A stretch of DNA of 64,000 nt from Thalassotalea sp. Lineage in GTDB: Bacteria > Pseudomonadota > Gammaproteobacteria > Enterobacterales > Alteromonadaceae. Location of the stretch: contig JAQWHD010000044.1 of assembly GCA_029237915.1 (NCBI GenBank), positions 25,369 to 89,368 on the forward strand, written 5' to 3'. This document shows, piece by piece, positions 46,313 through 56,537 of the stretch. The notes under the pieces are model-generated. The model saw nothing but the letters and a program-made list of their open reading frames with translations, had not been told where the DNA came from and ran no database searches. Made by a program: the position numbers and the translations under genes. Numbering within the stretch: position 1 is the stretch's first letter; each line of letters starts with the position of its first letter.

Positions 46313-46753
46313 TTAACAGAGTTTAACAGGAGTTTGCCCCTGACTTAAGCATAGCTGTAACCATTGTGTCAAAAAGTGATGATTTTGCTGTTTCTCATCT
46401 GGTTGGTGCATTTTAGGGTTTGGATAATCGTAACGGGGCTTAATTTGTCGAATATGCTGGCTCTCAATTACTTCAGCTAAGCGAGCATCATGATAAATAC
46501 GAATTAACATACAAGGAAATGCAAAATGTTTACTCGCTGCTTGCTTGTCATCAATGTCAACCTGCTTGAACTCAATCACATGAGTATATTTAGACTTTTC
46601 TTTAACGGTTAATTGATAAGATAAATGTTCATTGATAAAAAATTCTCGGCTTTGATTCACTTCATCCAGATCGGCAAGTAATCGGGTAAGTAACATATAG
46701 TTAATTTCAAAACTGTTGATTAAGCCTTTTAAACTCGGTTTATATTTTGCCAT
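46313..46753 (-). CDS. yqiB: DUF1249 family protein YqiB
   Basis: This 146-residue soluble protein of the DUF1249 family (SFEINYMLLTRLLADLD, CMLIRIYHDARLAEVIES, YPNPKMHQPDEKQQ) lies between nudF and cpdA as in E. coli. It starts 13 bp after nudF. No biochemical function is known to me. Confidence 0.88.
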   Translation of the reverse strand: MAKYKPSLKGLINSFEINYMLLTRLLADLDEVNQSREFFINEHLSYQLTVKEKSKYTHVIEFKQVDIDDKQAASKHFAFPCMLIRIYHDARLAEVIESQHIRQIKPRYDYPNPKMHQPDEKQQNHHFLTQWLQLCLSQGQTPVKLC

Positions 46754-46766
46754 ATTATGTTTTAAT

Positions 46767-47408
46767 CTATTTTATTTGCTCTTTAACCAAACGTTGATAA
46801 TTCATAGCTAACCACTGCAGTCCAATAATGGTTGATGCATTCTCTATTTTACCTTGGGCAAGCCAATCGAGTGCTTGTTGGCGAGAGACAACATGACTTA
46901 AAATATCCTCATTTTCATACTCTAACCCAGCCACTTCTCCTGATGAAAGTTCACTGGCATCGATAATTGCGAGATACATGAACAGCTTTTCACTGCAACC
47001 GCCTGGCGTTGATAAAAAGTTCATTACATGCTGAACATTGTCTTTATCAATTAGTAACTTAGCTTCTTCTTCGGCTTCACGGATTGCAACATCAACAGGG
47101 CTTTCATTCTCGCCAAACATACCGGCTATAAACTCCAACATCCAAGGAGACTTACTTGCTCGAATTGCACCAGCGCGAAATTGCTCTATTAGTACCACTT
47201 TATCTAATACCGGATCGTAAGGAATTAATACTACCGCATCACCGCGTTCAAATATTTCTCTGGAAAACTCATTACTCCAGCCACCATTAAACAATCTGTG
47301 CTGTATTTGATATTGATCAATACGAAAAAAACCTTGATATTTAATATCTCGCGACTTGACCAATGCATCTGTCGCGCTAAACTGTTGTATATTGTATAAA
47401 TTCGTCAT
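46767..47408 (-). CDS. nudF: ADP-ribose diphosphatase
   Basis: This 213-residue Nudix hydrolase cleaves ADP-ribose to AMP and ribose-5-phosphate. The Nudix box runs from GMFGENESPVD to IREAEEEAKL (about 95-117); the REAxEE glutamates are present, but the late Gly of the consensus is Lys. First gene of the operon ending in parE and divergent from tolC, as in E. coli. Confidence 0.92.
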   Translation of the reverse strand: MTNLYNIQQFSATDALVKSRDIKYQGFFRIDQYQIQHRLFNGGWSNEFSREIFERGDAVVLIPYDPVLDKVVLIEQFRAGAIRASKSPWMLEFIAGMFGENESPVDVAIREAEEEAKLLIDKDNVQHVMNFLSTPGGCSEKLFMYLAIIDASELSSGEVAGLEYENEDILSHVVSRQQALDWLAQGKIENASTIIGLQWLAMNYQRLVKEQIK

Positions 47409-47564
47409 AATTTGTAATTCTTTTAAGTTATTACAATGTGTTAGGAAAAAATTCTGTTACACTTTATTTAAGCTAATACTAAAATATAGTTTCAGCATAG
47501 CATTAATTATCGTTACACTTTAAGGGCTTTCAAAAGTAAAGTGTAATTAAGGGAACCAATACTC

Positions 47565-48899
47565 ATGGCAAAAAGATTAAACTCACTATTTGTGGGGATT
47601 GTTTTAGCAAGCAGTAGCCAAATGGCTACAGCTCAAGATTTACAGCAAATTTACCAGTTGGCGTTACAAAACGATCCAACGGCATTAAAAGCTGAAGCGC
47701 AATTTAGAGCAACCCAAGAAAAAATCGAACAAGCTCGCTCTGTATTGCTTCCTCAAATTGCAGCGAATGCATCTTATACTGATCAATCTTCAGAAACTGA
47801 TGATTTAACAACCGACACTACCACTACCCGCGTAAGTCTCGATTTGAATATGCAGTTGTATCATCACAATAGCTGGCTAGCATTAGAAACCTCTAAGAAA
47901 ACAGCGCACCAAAGTGATATTAATTACCAATTTGTTAAACAACAATTGGTGACTCGCGTAACTGAAAGTTATTTCAATGTGTTAGCAGCATACGACGGCC
48001 TTGAATTTGCGCAAGCAGAGAAAAAGTCGATTGAACGTCAATTAGAACAAACCAAGCAACGATTTTCTGTTGGTCTTACCGCAATCACCGATGTACATGA
48101 AGCACAAGCTCAATATGACAACTCGGTAGCTGAAGAAATTAAAGCCCAAAACGATGTTTATCAATCTGAAGAAGCTTTACGTGAAATAACTGGTGCTTAT
48201 CCTCGTGATTTAAGTGTATTAAACACAGATCGTTTCACCCCAGTTATGCCAATGCCTTCAGGTGCTAATGAATGGCAAAAACTTGCTGAAGCGAAAAACT
48301 TACGTTTAATTTCGCAAAAAATCAGTATGGATATTGCTAAAGAGAATATTGATATTGCTAGCTCAGGTCATCTACCAACATTAAGTTTAACTGGTAGCAT
48401 TGGCACAAGCGAACAAGATCTGGAACGAGATCCTGCAACAGCTCTTGATTATGATGGTAGAGAAACGGACAACACTTCAATTGGTATCCAACTGAGTGTT
48501 CCTATCTACTCTGGTGGTAATACCAGCTCACAAGTACGTGCCGCCCAACAAAATTATGTTGCTGCAAGTCAAGATATGCAATTGAGCTACCGTGGTATTA
48601 TTCGTGAATCTCGTAATTCATACAACAATGTTGTTGCTACAATTTCAGGTGTAAAAGCATTTGAACAATCAGTGATTTCAGCAGAAAGTGCATTAAAAGC
48701 AACCGAAGCGGGCTTTGAAGTTGGTACTCGTACAATTGTTGATGTACTAGAAAGTACTCGTAACTTGTTTAACGCTAAACGTAACCTTTCATCGACTCGT
48801 TACCAATACGTGATTAACATGCTACGTTTAAAAGAAGCCTCAGGTACGATTTCTGAAGAAGATGTTGCTTCAATAAACAAAGGCTTAGTTGCCAAATAA
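47565..48899 (+). CDS. tolC: Outer-membrane efflux channel TolC
   Basis: This 444-residue protein has a signal peptide (about 1-23, ending ATAQ) and two homologous halves of the TolC/OEP fold (DLQQIYQLALQNDPTALKAEAQFRA; later LRLISQKISMDIAKENIDIAS). GTRTIVDVLESTRNLFNAKRNL near 390 is the second-half signature. The trimeric channel serves RND pumps and type I secretion. Divergent from nudF. It has a strong terminator. Confidence 0.95.
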   Translation: MAKRLNSLFVGIVLASSSQMATAQDLQQIYQLALQNDPTALKAEAQFRATQEKIEQARSVLLPQIAANASYTDQSSETDDLTTDTTTTRVSLDLNMQLYHHNSWLALETSKKTAHQSDINYQFVKQQLVTRVTESYFNVLAAYDGLEFAQAEKKSIERQLEQTKQRFSVGLTAITDVHEAQAQYDNSVAEEIKAQNDVYQSEEALREITGAYPRDLSVLNTDRFTPVMPMPSGANEWQKLAEAKNLRLISQKISMDIAKENIDIASSGHLPTLSLTGSIGTSEQDLERDPATALDYDGRETDNTSIGIQLSVPIYSGGNTSSQVRAAQQNYVAASQDMQLSYRGIIRESRNSYNNVVATISGVKAFEQSVISAESALKATEAGFEVGTRTIVDVLESTRNLFNAKRNLSSTRYQYVINMLRLKEASGTISEEDVASINKGLVAK

Positions 48900-48934
48900 A
48901 GTAGCGCTATAATTTATTGTCGCTTAGTGTTTTA

Positions 48935-48970
48935 AAAAGACCCTGATTATTTTAATAATCAGGGTCTTTT
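48935..48970. terminator. Bidirectional terminator between tolC and hldE
   Basis: A 17-bp perfect stem (AAAAGACCCTGATTATT and complement) with a tight loop ends in T runs in both directions, between convergent genes. Confidence 0.9.
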
Positions 48971-49018
48971 ATTTATTGCGGTGAGAACAATTAAATTCAA
49001 CGGTTTTAAAGCAAAAGA

Positions 49019-50446
49019 CTAATCCTCTAAGCGAATGGTGTTAATAATTTCACTAGTAGGAATATCCTCTGCAAAATTAAGTATTTGTACCTCACCACCG
49101 TTAGCGATAACCTCTTTTGCACCAGCAATATCTTTAACCTCAATATCATTGCCCTTAACCAATAAGTCAGGTAATAAATTAGCAATAAGACGATGCGGAG
49201 TATCTTCACTAAACTTAACGACCCAATCAACAGAGTCAATGCCCGCCAATAAAGCCATTCGCCTATTTAGAGGGTTTATTGGCCTACCACTGCCCTTTAA
49301 ACGTTTAACACTATCATCATCTTTTACAGCAACAACTAACCTATCACCAAGTTGTGCAGCTTCAGCGAAATAAGATAAATGCCCGGCATCTAAAATATCA
49401 AAACAGCCACTAGTTAACGTTATTTTTTCACCACGTAGCTTGGCTTGTTCTATGATCATTTTTAATTGCTGCTCACTGACAACGCCTGATCCATCAGCTT
49501 GCCCAGAAGCTAAAGCCTGTATAATCTCTACTTCACTAACACTGGCTGAACCTAACTTAGTAAATACAATACCTGCAGCAATATTTGCTAAGGCACTTGC
49601 TTGTGCAATTGATGAACCAGCAGCTATTGATAATGCAACGGTTGCAACAAGGGTATCATCAGCACCATTTTCATCATAAACTTCTTGTGCTTGGCTTGGG
49701 ATATGAAAAACGTCTTCATTAGACCTGATCAGAGTGACACCATACTCAGAGCGGGTGAGTAGCAAAGCATTAATTTTATGCTCTGCTAATAACTTTCTAG
49801 ATTTATCAACAAGTTCAATTTCATCGTTAACACTAGCCACTAGGCTGTGTAATTGCTCTATATTGAGGATAATTAACGATGCGCCGTGATATTTACTTAT
49901 CTCAGTACCTTGAGAATAGACGACAACGGGGATATCGTTTTTACGTGCTAAAGTAATAATAGACTGCGCATCAGATAACGTGCCCTTGTCATAATCAGCC
50001 AGTAAAATGATGTGATGTTGAGGAATATTATCCGCAATAATTGTTAACATATCTGATTTATCAAGTTCAGTAACCAAGTCTTCAATATCTAAATTTGCTA
50101 TCAGCTTCCTGTGGTTTATTATTTGTGAATTAGTAAGGGTGGAAATAGACTGTTTACGGTAGAAATGGCAAATGATATCTAGTGTAGACAGCTTATCATC
50201 CAGACTTTGGGTAATATCATCATCCCCCGTTATACCGAATAAACTCACTTGCCCACCTAGGCTAGCAATATTAAGAGCAACATTAGCCGCGCCACCCGGG
50301 AGTTCATATTTAGTAGTAACTTGAACAGTGGCAGTAGGGTCTTTTACAGAAGCGTTTGTTATCTCAGCAGATCTAAAACGATTAACCATAATATCACCTA
50401 TAACCATCACTCTAGCTTCATTAAAGTTAGGGATGTTTACTTTCAT
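49019..50446 (-). CDS. hldE: Bifunctional heptose-7-phosphate kinase / heptose-1-phosphate adenylyltransferase
   Basis: This 475-residue protein makes ADP-heptose for the LPS inner core. I choose the ATG at 50444-50446 (GGAG 6 nt upstream) over the TTG four codons earlier; this gives nearly the E. coli length (477). The N-terminal PfkB kinase domain spans about 5-315 (PGGAANVALNIASLGG; YDENGADDTLVA). The C-terminal nucleotidyltransferase spans about 340-475 (TSGCFDILDAGHLSYF). Confidence 0.95.
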   Translation of the reverse strand: MKVNIPNFNEARVMVIGDIMVNRFRSAEITNASVKDPTATVQVTTKYELPGGAANVALNIASLGGQVSLFGITGDDDITQSLDDKLSTLDIICHFYRKQSISTLTNSQIINHRKLIANLDIEDLVTELDKSDMLTIIADNIPQHHIILLADYDKGTLSDAQSIITLARKNDIPVVVYSQGTEISKYHGASLIILNIEQLHSLVASVNDEIELVDKSRKLLAEHKINALLLTRSEYGVTLIRSNEDVFHIPSQAQEVYDENGADDTLVATVALSIAAGSSIAQASALANIAAGIVFTKLGSASVSEVEIIQALASGQADGSGVVSEQQLKMIIEQAKLRGEKITLTSGCFDILDAGHLSYFAEAAQLGDRLVVAVKDDDSVKRLKGSGRPINPLNRRMALLAGIDSVDWVVKFSEDTPHRLIANLLPDLLVKGNDIEVKDIAGAKEVIANGGEVQILNFAEDIPTSEIINTIRLED

Positions 50447-50612
50447 GGCAGGCTCCAAATATATTAAATTTATAATTTAACGTTTAAATTTGTATCTTTA
50501 GCTTACAATAAGTATAGATGTTTATTAAAATATGGTTTTTATTTACACGCTCGCGACTAACTAGCGACCAAACAATGCAAATAAAACATATTTATCAATG
50601 AGTTAAATAATC

Positions 50613-51551
50613 TTGAGTAAAAACAAATCACTACAAACTGATTTTAAGATCAGTTTTTTTCTTCCTAAATATTGGCTTACCTGGTTAGGTGTCATTGTTT
50701 TGTGGACAATTACTTGGCTGCCTTTTAAGTTGCAATTAGCTATCGGCCGAGTTGTTGGCCGTATTATGATGAAAATTGGTGGTACCCGCTTAACTATTGC
50801 CAAAAAGAACATAGACGTTTGTTTTCCCGAACTCAATGAACAACAACGGCATAATATGCTAGTTAAGAATTTCGAAAATACGGGGATCGCATTATTTGAA
50901 ACTGGCATGGGTTGGTGGTGGCCAGGTTGGCGCATAAAACGTTTAACTAAAGTTACTGGTCTTGAAAAGTTAAAAGCAGCCAGAGCAGATGGTAGTGGCA
51001 TTTTACTATTAAGTATGCATAACTTATCACTTGAATTTTGTGGTCGTGCCACTGGCTGTGCTAACCCTGTGGTAGCTTTTTATCGACCAAATCATAATCC
51101 ATTGATGGAATATTTCCAGCATAAGGGTCGTGCTCGTTCTAATAAGTATATGGTTGAGAAAACAAATGTAAAGGGCATGATAAAAGCCCTGCGGGACGGA
51201 GAAACCAGTGTTTACCTTCCAGATCAGGACTATGGTCGTAACAGATCTGTTTTTGTACCTTTTTTTACTGTACCTGATACCGCTTCAACAGTTGGTACTA
51301 TGCTTTTTGCGAAAGTAAAAAATGTAAAAACTATGATGCTTATCCCTAGTCGCTTACCTGATGATAGTGGCTATCATATCGAAATAAGTGAGGTGTTCGA
51401 TAACTTCCCTAGCGGTGATGACGAAGCAGATATCGCCCGAGTTAATCAAAAGCTTGAAGCAGCAATACGTAAACAACCAGAACAATACATGTGGTTGCAC
51501 CGCCGCTTTAAAACCCGGCCAAATAAAACCGACCCTAAATTCTACACTTAA
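50613..51551 (+). CDS. lpxL: Lipid A lauroyl-type acyltransferase (LpxL/LpxP)
   Basis: This 312-residue late acyltransferase of lipid A has an N-terminal anchor (about 14-36, PKYWLTWLGVIVLWTITWLPF). The catalytic H-x4-E lies in MHNLSLEF, followed by YRPNHNPL, LPDQDYGRNRSVFVPFF and MWLHRRFKTRP. It follows E. coli LpxL/LpxP over the whole length. The start is TTG. LpxL versus LpxP specificity cannot be settled. It is divergent from hldE, another LPS gene. Confidence 0.9.
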   Translation: MSKNKSLQTDFKISFFLPKYWLTWLGVIVLWTITWLPFKLQLAIGRVVGRIMMKIGGTRLTIAKKNIDVCFPELNEQQRHNMLVKNFENTGIALFETGMGWWWPGWRIKRLTKVTGLEKLKAARADGSGILLLSMHNLSLEFCGRATGCANPVVAFYRPNHNPLMEYFQHKGRARSNKYMVEKTNVKGMIKALRDGETSVYLPDQDYGRNRSVFVPFFTVPDTASTVGTMLFAKVKNVKTMMLIPSRLPDDSGYHIEISEVFDNFPSGDDEADIARVNQKLEAAIRKQPEQYMWLHRRFKTRPNKTDPKFYT

Positions 51552-51597
51552 GTTTACAGCGTGATAAGGGGAGATTTTCATCTCCCTTGCCTAGCGC

Positions 51598-54474
51598 CTA
51601 ACTTCCTAAATATTCATTCCAAATAGCCGAAACTGTTTCTCGCTGTTTTTGCATCTTATCAACATCGACTAGAGTCGCTTTATTCTGCAGGATTAATGAA
51701 TGCCCTAAGTCACGTAAGGCACAGTAGCTATTAATAAGTTCTTGACCTTTTTCTTGGCTAAGTAAACCGACGGTGATCAAGACTTCAAAGATCCTTACAT
51801 TATCGGTAAACTCGCTAAGATTAGGCATTTTGTGTGCATGAGCTAATACTAAATATTGAGCTAAAAACTCGATATCTGCTAAGCCTCCTACACACTGTTT
51901 AATGTCAAAATATTGCTCGCTAGATTTATCTAAATGATTGCGCATACGCTCTCGCATTTTTGCAACGTCATTAGCAACCAAATTTTGTTCACGCTTAAGC
52001 TGTAAAATATTATTACGAATATCATTAAACTCGAGGTTTAATTTTTCATCTCCACAAATAAACCTGGCTCGAACTAATGCTTGATGCTCCCAAGTCCAAG
52101 CTTCTTCATGTAAATACTTATTGAAACTATCAATATGAACCACCATTAAACCTGAATCACCAGAAGGTCTTAAGCGCATATCAGCTTCATAAAGAATGCC
52201 GCTAGCTGTACGAGTGTTGAATAAATGCTGAATACGTTGTGCAAGTTTCAAATAGAAGTGCAGACTGGAAATACACTTTTGACCGTCGGTTTCTTCATCT
52301 TTGCAATTGTGGACAAACACTAAGTCTAAATCAGAGCCATAACCTAACTCGATGCCACCGAGCTTGCCATAGCCTATGATCGCAAACTTTTTATCCATGC
52401 TACCGACTGTCGATTTAGGTTGACCATAACGATGTACCATCTGCTGCCAAGCCATATTGACAACTTCATCGACAATAGCTTGTGCTAGAGCAGTTAAATG
52501 ATCACTAACTTTCATCACAGGTAATATGCCGGTGATATCAGCGGCGGCTATCTTTAATTGTTTAACCTGCTTAAACTGCCTCAATCCTTCCATTTGTGCT
52601 TCTAAATCATCTTCGGGGATGCGCATTAATGCTTCTTTGATTTGCCAAGAGTAGCTTGATAATTCAGGGATCGCGTAAAGTAATTTAGGGTCAATTAATT
52701 CATCTAAAAGTATAGGGAATTTAGCTAGATATTCTGCTATCCATTCACTTGCCCGGCAGAGTTTAAGCAATTGTTTAAATGCGGGCGCATTTTCATAAAG
52801 TAATTCTAAATAGGCGGTTCTTGTGGTGATTTTTGATAGTACTAACAAGGTACGCTCTAAAGTGATTTCAGGATCATCCTCACTAGTTAGTAAATCTAAC
52901 AGCACAGGTAGTAGTTTATCTAAAATAATCTGCCCCCGTTGACCGATACTGCGCTTGTTAGCATCAAGCTTAAAATGCTTAACTAAATGATTAATCCTTT
53001 TGCAAGGCCAATTAGGCTGAGTTTGCTCTAGCCACTCTATTGCTTCTTCATCTTGCCAATTAGCCTGCCAAAACGTTACCCAATGCTCATCAGCCTCATT
53101 ACTTTGTTCACTCTCCTCACCAATTAACAAATTGAATTCTGAGTTCACTAACTCCATATGGGCATAACATTTACCAATATAATCTTGCCAGTTACTACAG
53201 CCCATATAATGCGATAATCTTGCTTGGTTTAATTCGTCATCAGGTAGTTGTTGGGTTTGCTGATCGTTAAATGCTTGAATAGCATTTTCACTTCGCCTTA
53301 GAAAATCATAGGCTTGGCGCAAAACCTGTTCACTTGCACCGGAAATACAATCGTATTGGGTAAGTAACGGTAAAGCTTTTAATAAACTGCGTTGTTGTAA
53401 CTCAGCTTCGCGTCCACCGCGGATCAATTGAAACACTTGCACAATAAATTCAATTTCGCGGATACCACCGGCACCTAATTTAATATTTTGTTGTAATTTT
53501 CTACGTCGAGCTTCCTGTGAGATCATCAGCTTCATTCGTCTAAAGCTTTCGATCACACTAAAATCAATATAGCGGCGATAAACAAACGGTCGAAGCATAG
53601 TGCTCAATTTATCGTGATAACAACTATTACCGATTAATCGAGCTTTGAGCATGGCATAACGCTCCCAATCTCGACCTTGGTCTTGATAATAATTTTCTAA
53701 GCCCGCGAAGCTCATCACCAAAGGACCGCTGTCACCAAAAGGACGTAAGCGCATATCAACCCTAAAGACAAAACCGTCAGCTGTAACTTGGTTTAAAGCG
53801 TTAATAAGCTTTTGTCCCAAGCGGATAAAATACTGTTGATTATCAAGCGCACGACGATGACCAACTGTTTCGCCACTTTCAGGATAAGCGAAAATAAGGT
53901 CGATATCAGAAGAGAAGTTCAATTCTTTACCGCCAAGTTTTCCCATTGCATATACCAGTAATGGCTGCTCTTCGCCTAAGCTATTTTGTGGCGTTCCCCA
54001 CAAAGATTTACAATAAGTAGACAGCCAATTAAGCGCCCCTTCAATTAAACAATCGGCTAATTCAGATAAATTTACCAATGAAATTGGCAGAGGTGTTTTT
54101 TGACATAAATCTGCAATGGCAATTGCGGTTAAATACTTACGGCGAAATAATCTTAAGCAGCTCATTAACTCATCTTCAGATGTACATTGTTCGATACTTG
54201 CTGACAACAGAGTGTTGAAATCGACTGTTTTGGTAAAATCAATTTCTAATAGCTCTAACGCCCAAAGTGGAGTGCTAGATATTTGGGTGAAAACAAAGTC
54301 ACTTAAAGTAAATGCGTATTTATAATGATCAATTTGCTGAGCAGAAAGTTGCTCAACAACTTCGGGTGATGATTCATTAAAGCGTTGCCAATAGCTCTGC
54401 TTGCAGCTTGCTAAAGCAGGCGCTAATTCAGAAGTTACTACAGATGTTAAAACAATGGAGTCAAAATTTTTCAC
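51598..54474 (-). CDS. glnE: Bifunctional glutamine synthetase adenylyltransferase/adenylyl-removing enzyme
   Basis: This 958-residue enzyme adenylylates and deadenylylates glutamine synthetase under PII control. It contains two nucleotidyltransferase domains: GGKELNFSSDIDLIFAY (about 175-191) for removal and GGIELGYGSDLDLVFVH (about 700-716) for transfer. A central helical regulatory part lies between. The start is GTG; no better upstream codon is seen. It keeps the E. coli neighbourhood hldE-glnE-ygiF, with lpxL inserted between hldE and glnE. Confidence 0.96.
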   Translation of the reverse strand: MKNFDSIVLTSVVTSELAPALASCKQSYWQRFNESSPEVVEQLSAQQIDHYKYAFTLSDFVFTQISSTPLWALELLEIDFTKTVDFNTLLSASIEQCTSEDELMSCLRLFRRKYLTAIAIADLCQKTPLPISLVNLSELADCLIEGALNWLSTYCKSLWGTPQNSLGEEQPLLVYAMGKLGGKELNFSSDIDLIFAYPESGETVGHRRALDNQQYFIRLGQKLINALNQVTADGFVFRVDMRLRPFGDSGPLVMSFAGLENYYQDQGRDWERYAMLKARLIGNSCYHDKLSTMLRPFVYRRYIDFSVIESFRRMKLMISQEARRRKLQQNIKLGAGGIREIEFIVQVFQLIRGGREAELQQRSLLKALPLLTQYDCISGASEQVLRQAYDFLRRSENAIQAFNDQQTQQLPDDELNQARLSHYMGCSNWQDYIGKCYAHMELVNSEFNLLIGEESEQSNEADEHWVTFWQANWQDEEAIEWLEQTQPNWPCKRINHLVKHFKLDANKRSIGQRGQIILDKLLPVLLDLLTSEDDPEITLERTLLVLSKITTRTAYLELLYENAPAFKQLLKLCRASEWIAEYLAKFPILLDELIDPKLLYAIPELSSYSWQIKEALMRIPEDDLEAQMEGLRQFKQVKQLKIAAADITGILPVMKVSDHLTALAQAIVDEVVNMAWQQMVHRYGQPKSTVGSMDKKFAIIGYGKLGGIELGYGSDLDLVFVHNCKDEETDGQKCISSLHFYLKLAQRIQHLFNTRTASGILYEADMRLRPSGDSGLMVVHIDSFNKYLHEEAWTWEHQALVRARFICGDEKLNLEFNDIRNNILQLKREQNLVANDVAKMRERMRNHLDKSSEQYFDIKQCVGGLADIEFLAQYLVLAHAHKMPNLSEFTDNVRIFEVLITVGLLSQEKGQELINSYCALRDLGHSLILQNKATLVDVDKMQKQRETVSAIWNEYLGS

Positions 54475-54531
54475 AACAGTTAAATTTCCATTTATTGATA
54501 TAATTTTTATCGATTAATAAAACAGACAATA

Positions 54532-54544
54532 GACATATTATGTC
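54532..54544. promoter_or_regulatory. Palindrome GACATATTATGTC, site 1
   Basis: This near-perfect 13-bp palindrome sits 57 bp upstream of the lipoprotein gene at 54601. The same 13-mer recurs at 56564-56576 and its complement form at 56601-56613, upstream of yjfI. A shared operator is likely; its regulator is not known. Confidence 0.65.
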
Positions 54545-54600
54545 AGAAGTGTTATTAATATCGCCTTCACTTTAGCATTTTTGAAGGAAATTGAGCAGAA

Positions 54601-55581
54601 ATGCAATTAATAAAACTAGTACTACTTTTTAGCCTACTGTGTTTAAGTGCCTGTGGCGATCCTTATCTGCAAAAGGTAACAGATCAAACCCCGGTTACTG
54701 AGCAACGTATCTTACAATTAAGCCAAGCTTTAGATAATGGTCAGATACGCAACGCTAATTTAATCAATCAGTATGCCATCCAAGTTTTAACATTAAAACC
54801 TGAATTATCAAGCTTAGTTAATGAGTTTAAAAAAGATGCAACCACGCAAGGCCCTATGTATTTGGCTTTGCTTGATCGTATAAAAACCGTTAAAACTCAA
54901 CCGCAGATGTTTGAGGGCAACCAAGCAACCTATCAAGAGCTATTAAATATTTATCAGGCGGCAGATCCTGTGATGTATTCTGACGCATTAAGTGATCCGC
55001 TTAATGTACTAGCTGATATGTCTGATGGTACCTTGCCAAGGATCAACTCGTTAAATAAAGAGCAGAGCTTAGCAGCGAATAATGCCCAGGACTTTGGCGT
55101 AGGGTCTCAACTTGTGGGTAACCCATCTTATGGCGGGTGGCAAACAAACAGTTCAGGCACCTCTTTTTGGGCTTGGTACGGTATGTATTCAATGATGGGC
55201 AATGTCTTTGGTAATAACCGTATTTCCTATGATCGTTGGGGACGCAACAGAGGCTACAGTTATTATAATGACTATGGACGCAGCCGCTATACCTCTCCGA
55301 CAGACTTTCGCAAACAAAACCAAGTAGAAAGTCGCACCAAAAAATCATTTGCCAGTAAAGGGCAAAAATTTACCAGCGCCTATAGTAAAAATAGGACCGG
55401 CTCTGCAGGCTTATCAAAACAAAGCCAGTACGCCCAAAAATCAGCAAGTAAATTTCGCAGTAACTCACCAGCAAAATCAAAGTTTAGTAACAAATCAAAA
55501 TATGCCCAACAAAAAACTAAACCGCGTTTTCGCCAAAAGAGAAAATCATTTATATCACGCAGTTTTAGACGTCGTAGATAA
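54601..55581 (+). CDS. Lipoprotein with Arg/Lys/Ser-rich C-terminal tail
   Basis: This 326-residue protein has a lipobox LLCLSAC (C18). Residues 20-170 look helical and soluble. Residues 185-225 are Gly/Trp/Tyr-rich (WQTNSSGTSFWAWYGMYSMM). From about 225 to the end it is very basic, with repeated S-K/Q-Y/F and RSN segments and an RRRR C-terminus. The basic tail could bind nucleic acid, LPS or peptidoglycan; none is shown. It is 12 bp ahead of the DUF350 gene, so both form one unit under the GACATATTATGTC site. I know related proteins only as hypothetical partners in YjfI/PspA-like loci. Confidence 0.75.
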   Translation: MQLIKLVLLFSLLCLSACGDPYLQKVTDQTPVTEQRILQLSQALDNGQIRNANLINQYAIQVLTLKPELSSLVNEFKKDATTQGPMYLALLDRIKTVKTQPQMFEGNQATYQELLNIYQAADPVMYSDALSDPLNVLADMSDGTLPRINSLNKEQSLAANNAQDFGVGSQLVGNPSYGGWQTNSSGTSFWAWYGMYSMMGNVFGNNRISYDRWGRNRGYSYYNDYGRSRYTSPTDFRKQNQVESRTKKSFASKGQKFTSAYSKNRTGSAGLSKQSQYAQKSASKFRSNSPAKSKFSNKSKYAQQKTKPRFRQKRKSFISRSFRRRR

Positions 55582-55593
55582 CAGGAACAAAAA

Positions 55594-56496
55594 ATGGAAA
55601 ACATATTACAATTTGCTGCCATTGATCAGCATATATTAATTATTTTAGCGATCGATATTGCCATCGCTATTCTACTTTTATCAGCCATGCGTTTCATTGC
55701 AGGGTTAACGGCGAAAGTAAATACCACCGAAGAACTCGCAGTCAAAGATAACTTTGCTTTTGGTATAAGTGTCGCAGGTAGCGTTGCAGCCTTAGGCATT
55801 GTATTAACAGGGGCAATTACAGGTGAGCACTCAGTAAGTTATGAAGTAGAAGCTATTGGCATGTTCTCATATGGTTTATTTGGTTTGTTACTAATAAAAC
55901 TAGGCCGAATTATTCATGATAAATTTGCCTTACAGCGTTTAGACAAAGTAGCAGAAATTAAAAAAAGAAACATATCAGTAGGTATTGTTGATGCCGCTAG
56001 TGTTATTGCTACCGCAATTGTTATACGTGCGGTTTTGATCTGGGTTGATGGACTTGATGCCTATACCTTTATTGCGATTGCCAGTGGCTTTGTTGTTTCG
56101 CAAATCATTTTAGTTTTAGTCACTCGAATTAGAGAATCTCATTTTTCTAAAAATAATCAAAAAGATTGCATGCAAGAAGCGTTAACCGATGGTCAAGTTG
56201 CTATAGCCATTCGTTACAGTGGCCACATTATTTCCACTTCATTGGCTGTTACCGCGGCAAGCTTTTTCTTAGTTTATACCCCTGAAACTATTGTCGAAAA
56301 TCTACTAGGCTGGTTAGTATTTGGCTTAATAATGACGGTTGTAGTATCGGCTTTAACTAGTATCGCGAAGCGTATTGTACTTTGGGGTATTAATATGGCA
56401 GAAGAAGTTGACCAGCAACATAATGTTGGGGTTGCCTGTATAGAAATGGCAGTAAGCATATCTATCGCGCTAATACTAACGGCTTTGATGCTTTAG
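55594..56496 (+). CDS. Double DUF350 membrane protein (YjfL-like)
   Basis: This 300-residue integral membrane protein consists of two tandem DUF350 units, each of about four helices (first about 15-145, second about 150-300). Repeated patterns are VAGSVAALGIVLTGAITGEHS in the first and RYSGHIISTSLAVTAASFF in the second. E. coli YjfL is a single unit of about 132 residues, so this is a duplicated form. DUF350 proteins occur next to PspA-like YjfJ in envelope-stress-type operons. Function not established. Confidence 0.82.
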   Translation: MENILQFAAIDQHILIILAIDIAIAILLLSAMRFIAGLTAKVNTTEELAVKDNFAFGISVAGSVAALGIVLTGAITGEHSVSYEVEAIGMFSYGLFGLLLIKLGRIIHDKFALQRLDKVAEIKKRNISVGIVDAASVIATAIVIRAVLIWVDGLDAYTFIAIASGFVVSQIILVLVTRIRESHFSKNNQKDCMQEALTDGQVAIAIRYSGHIISTSLAVTAASFFLVYTPETIVENLLGWLVFGLIMTVVVSALTSIAKRIVLWGINMAEEVDQQHNVGVACIEMAVSISIALILTALML

Positions 56497-56537
56497 TGCT
56501 TTAATGCTTTAAAAATAAAATGATTAATTAAATTTTT

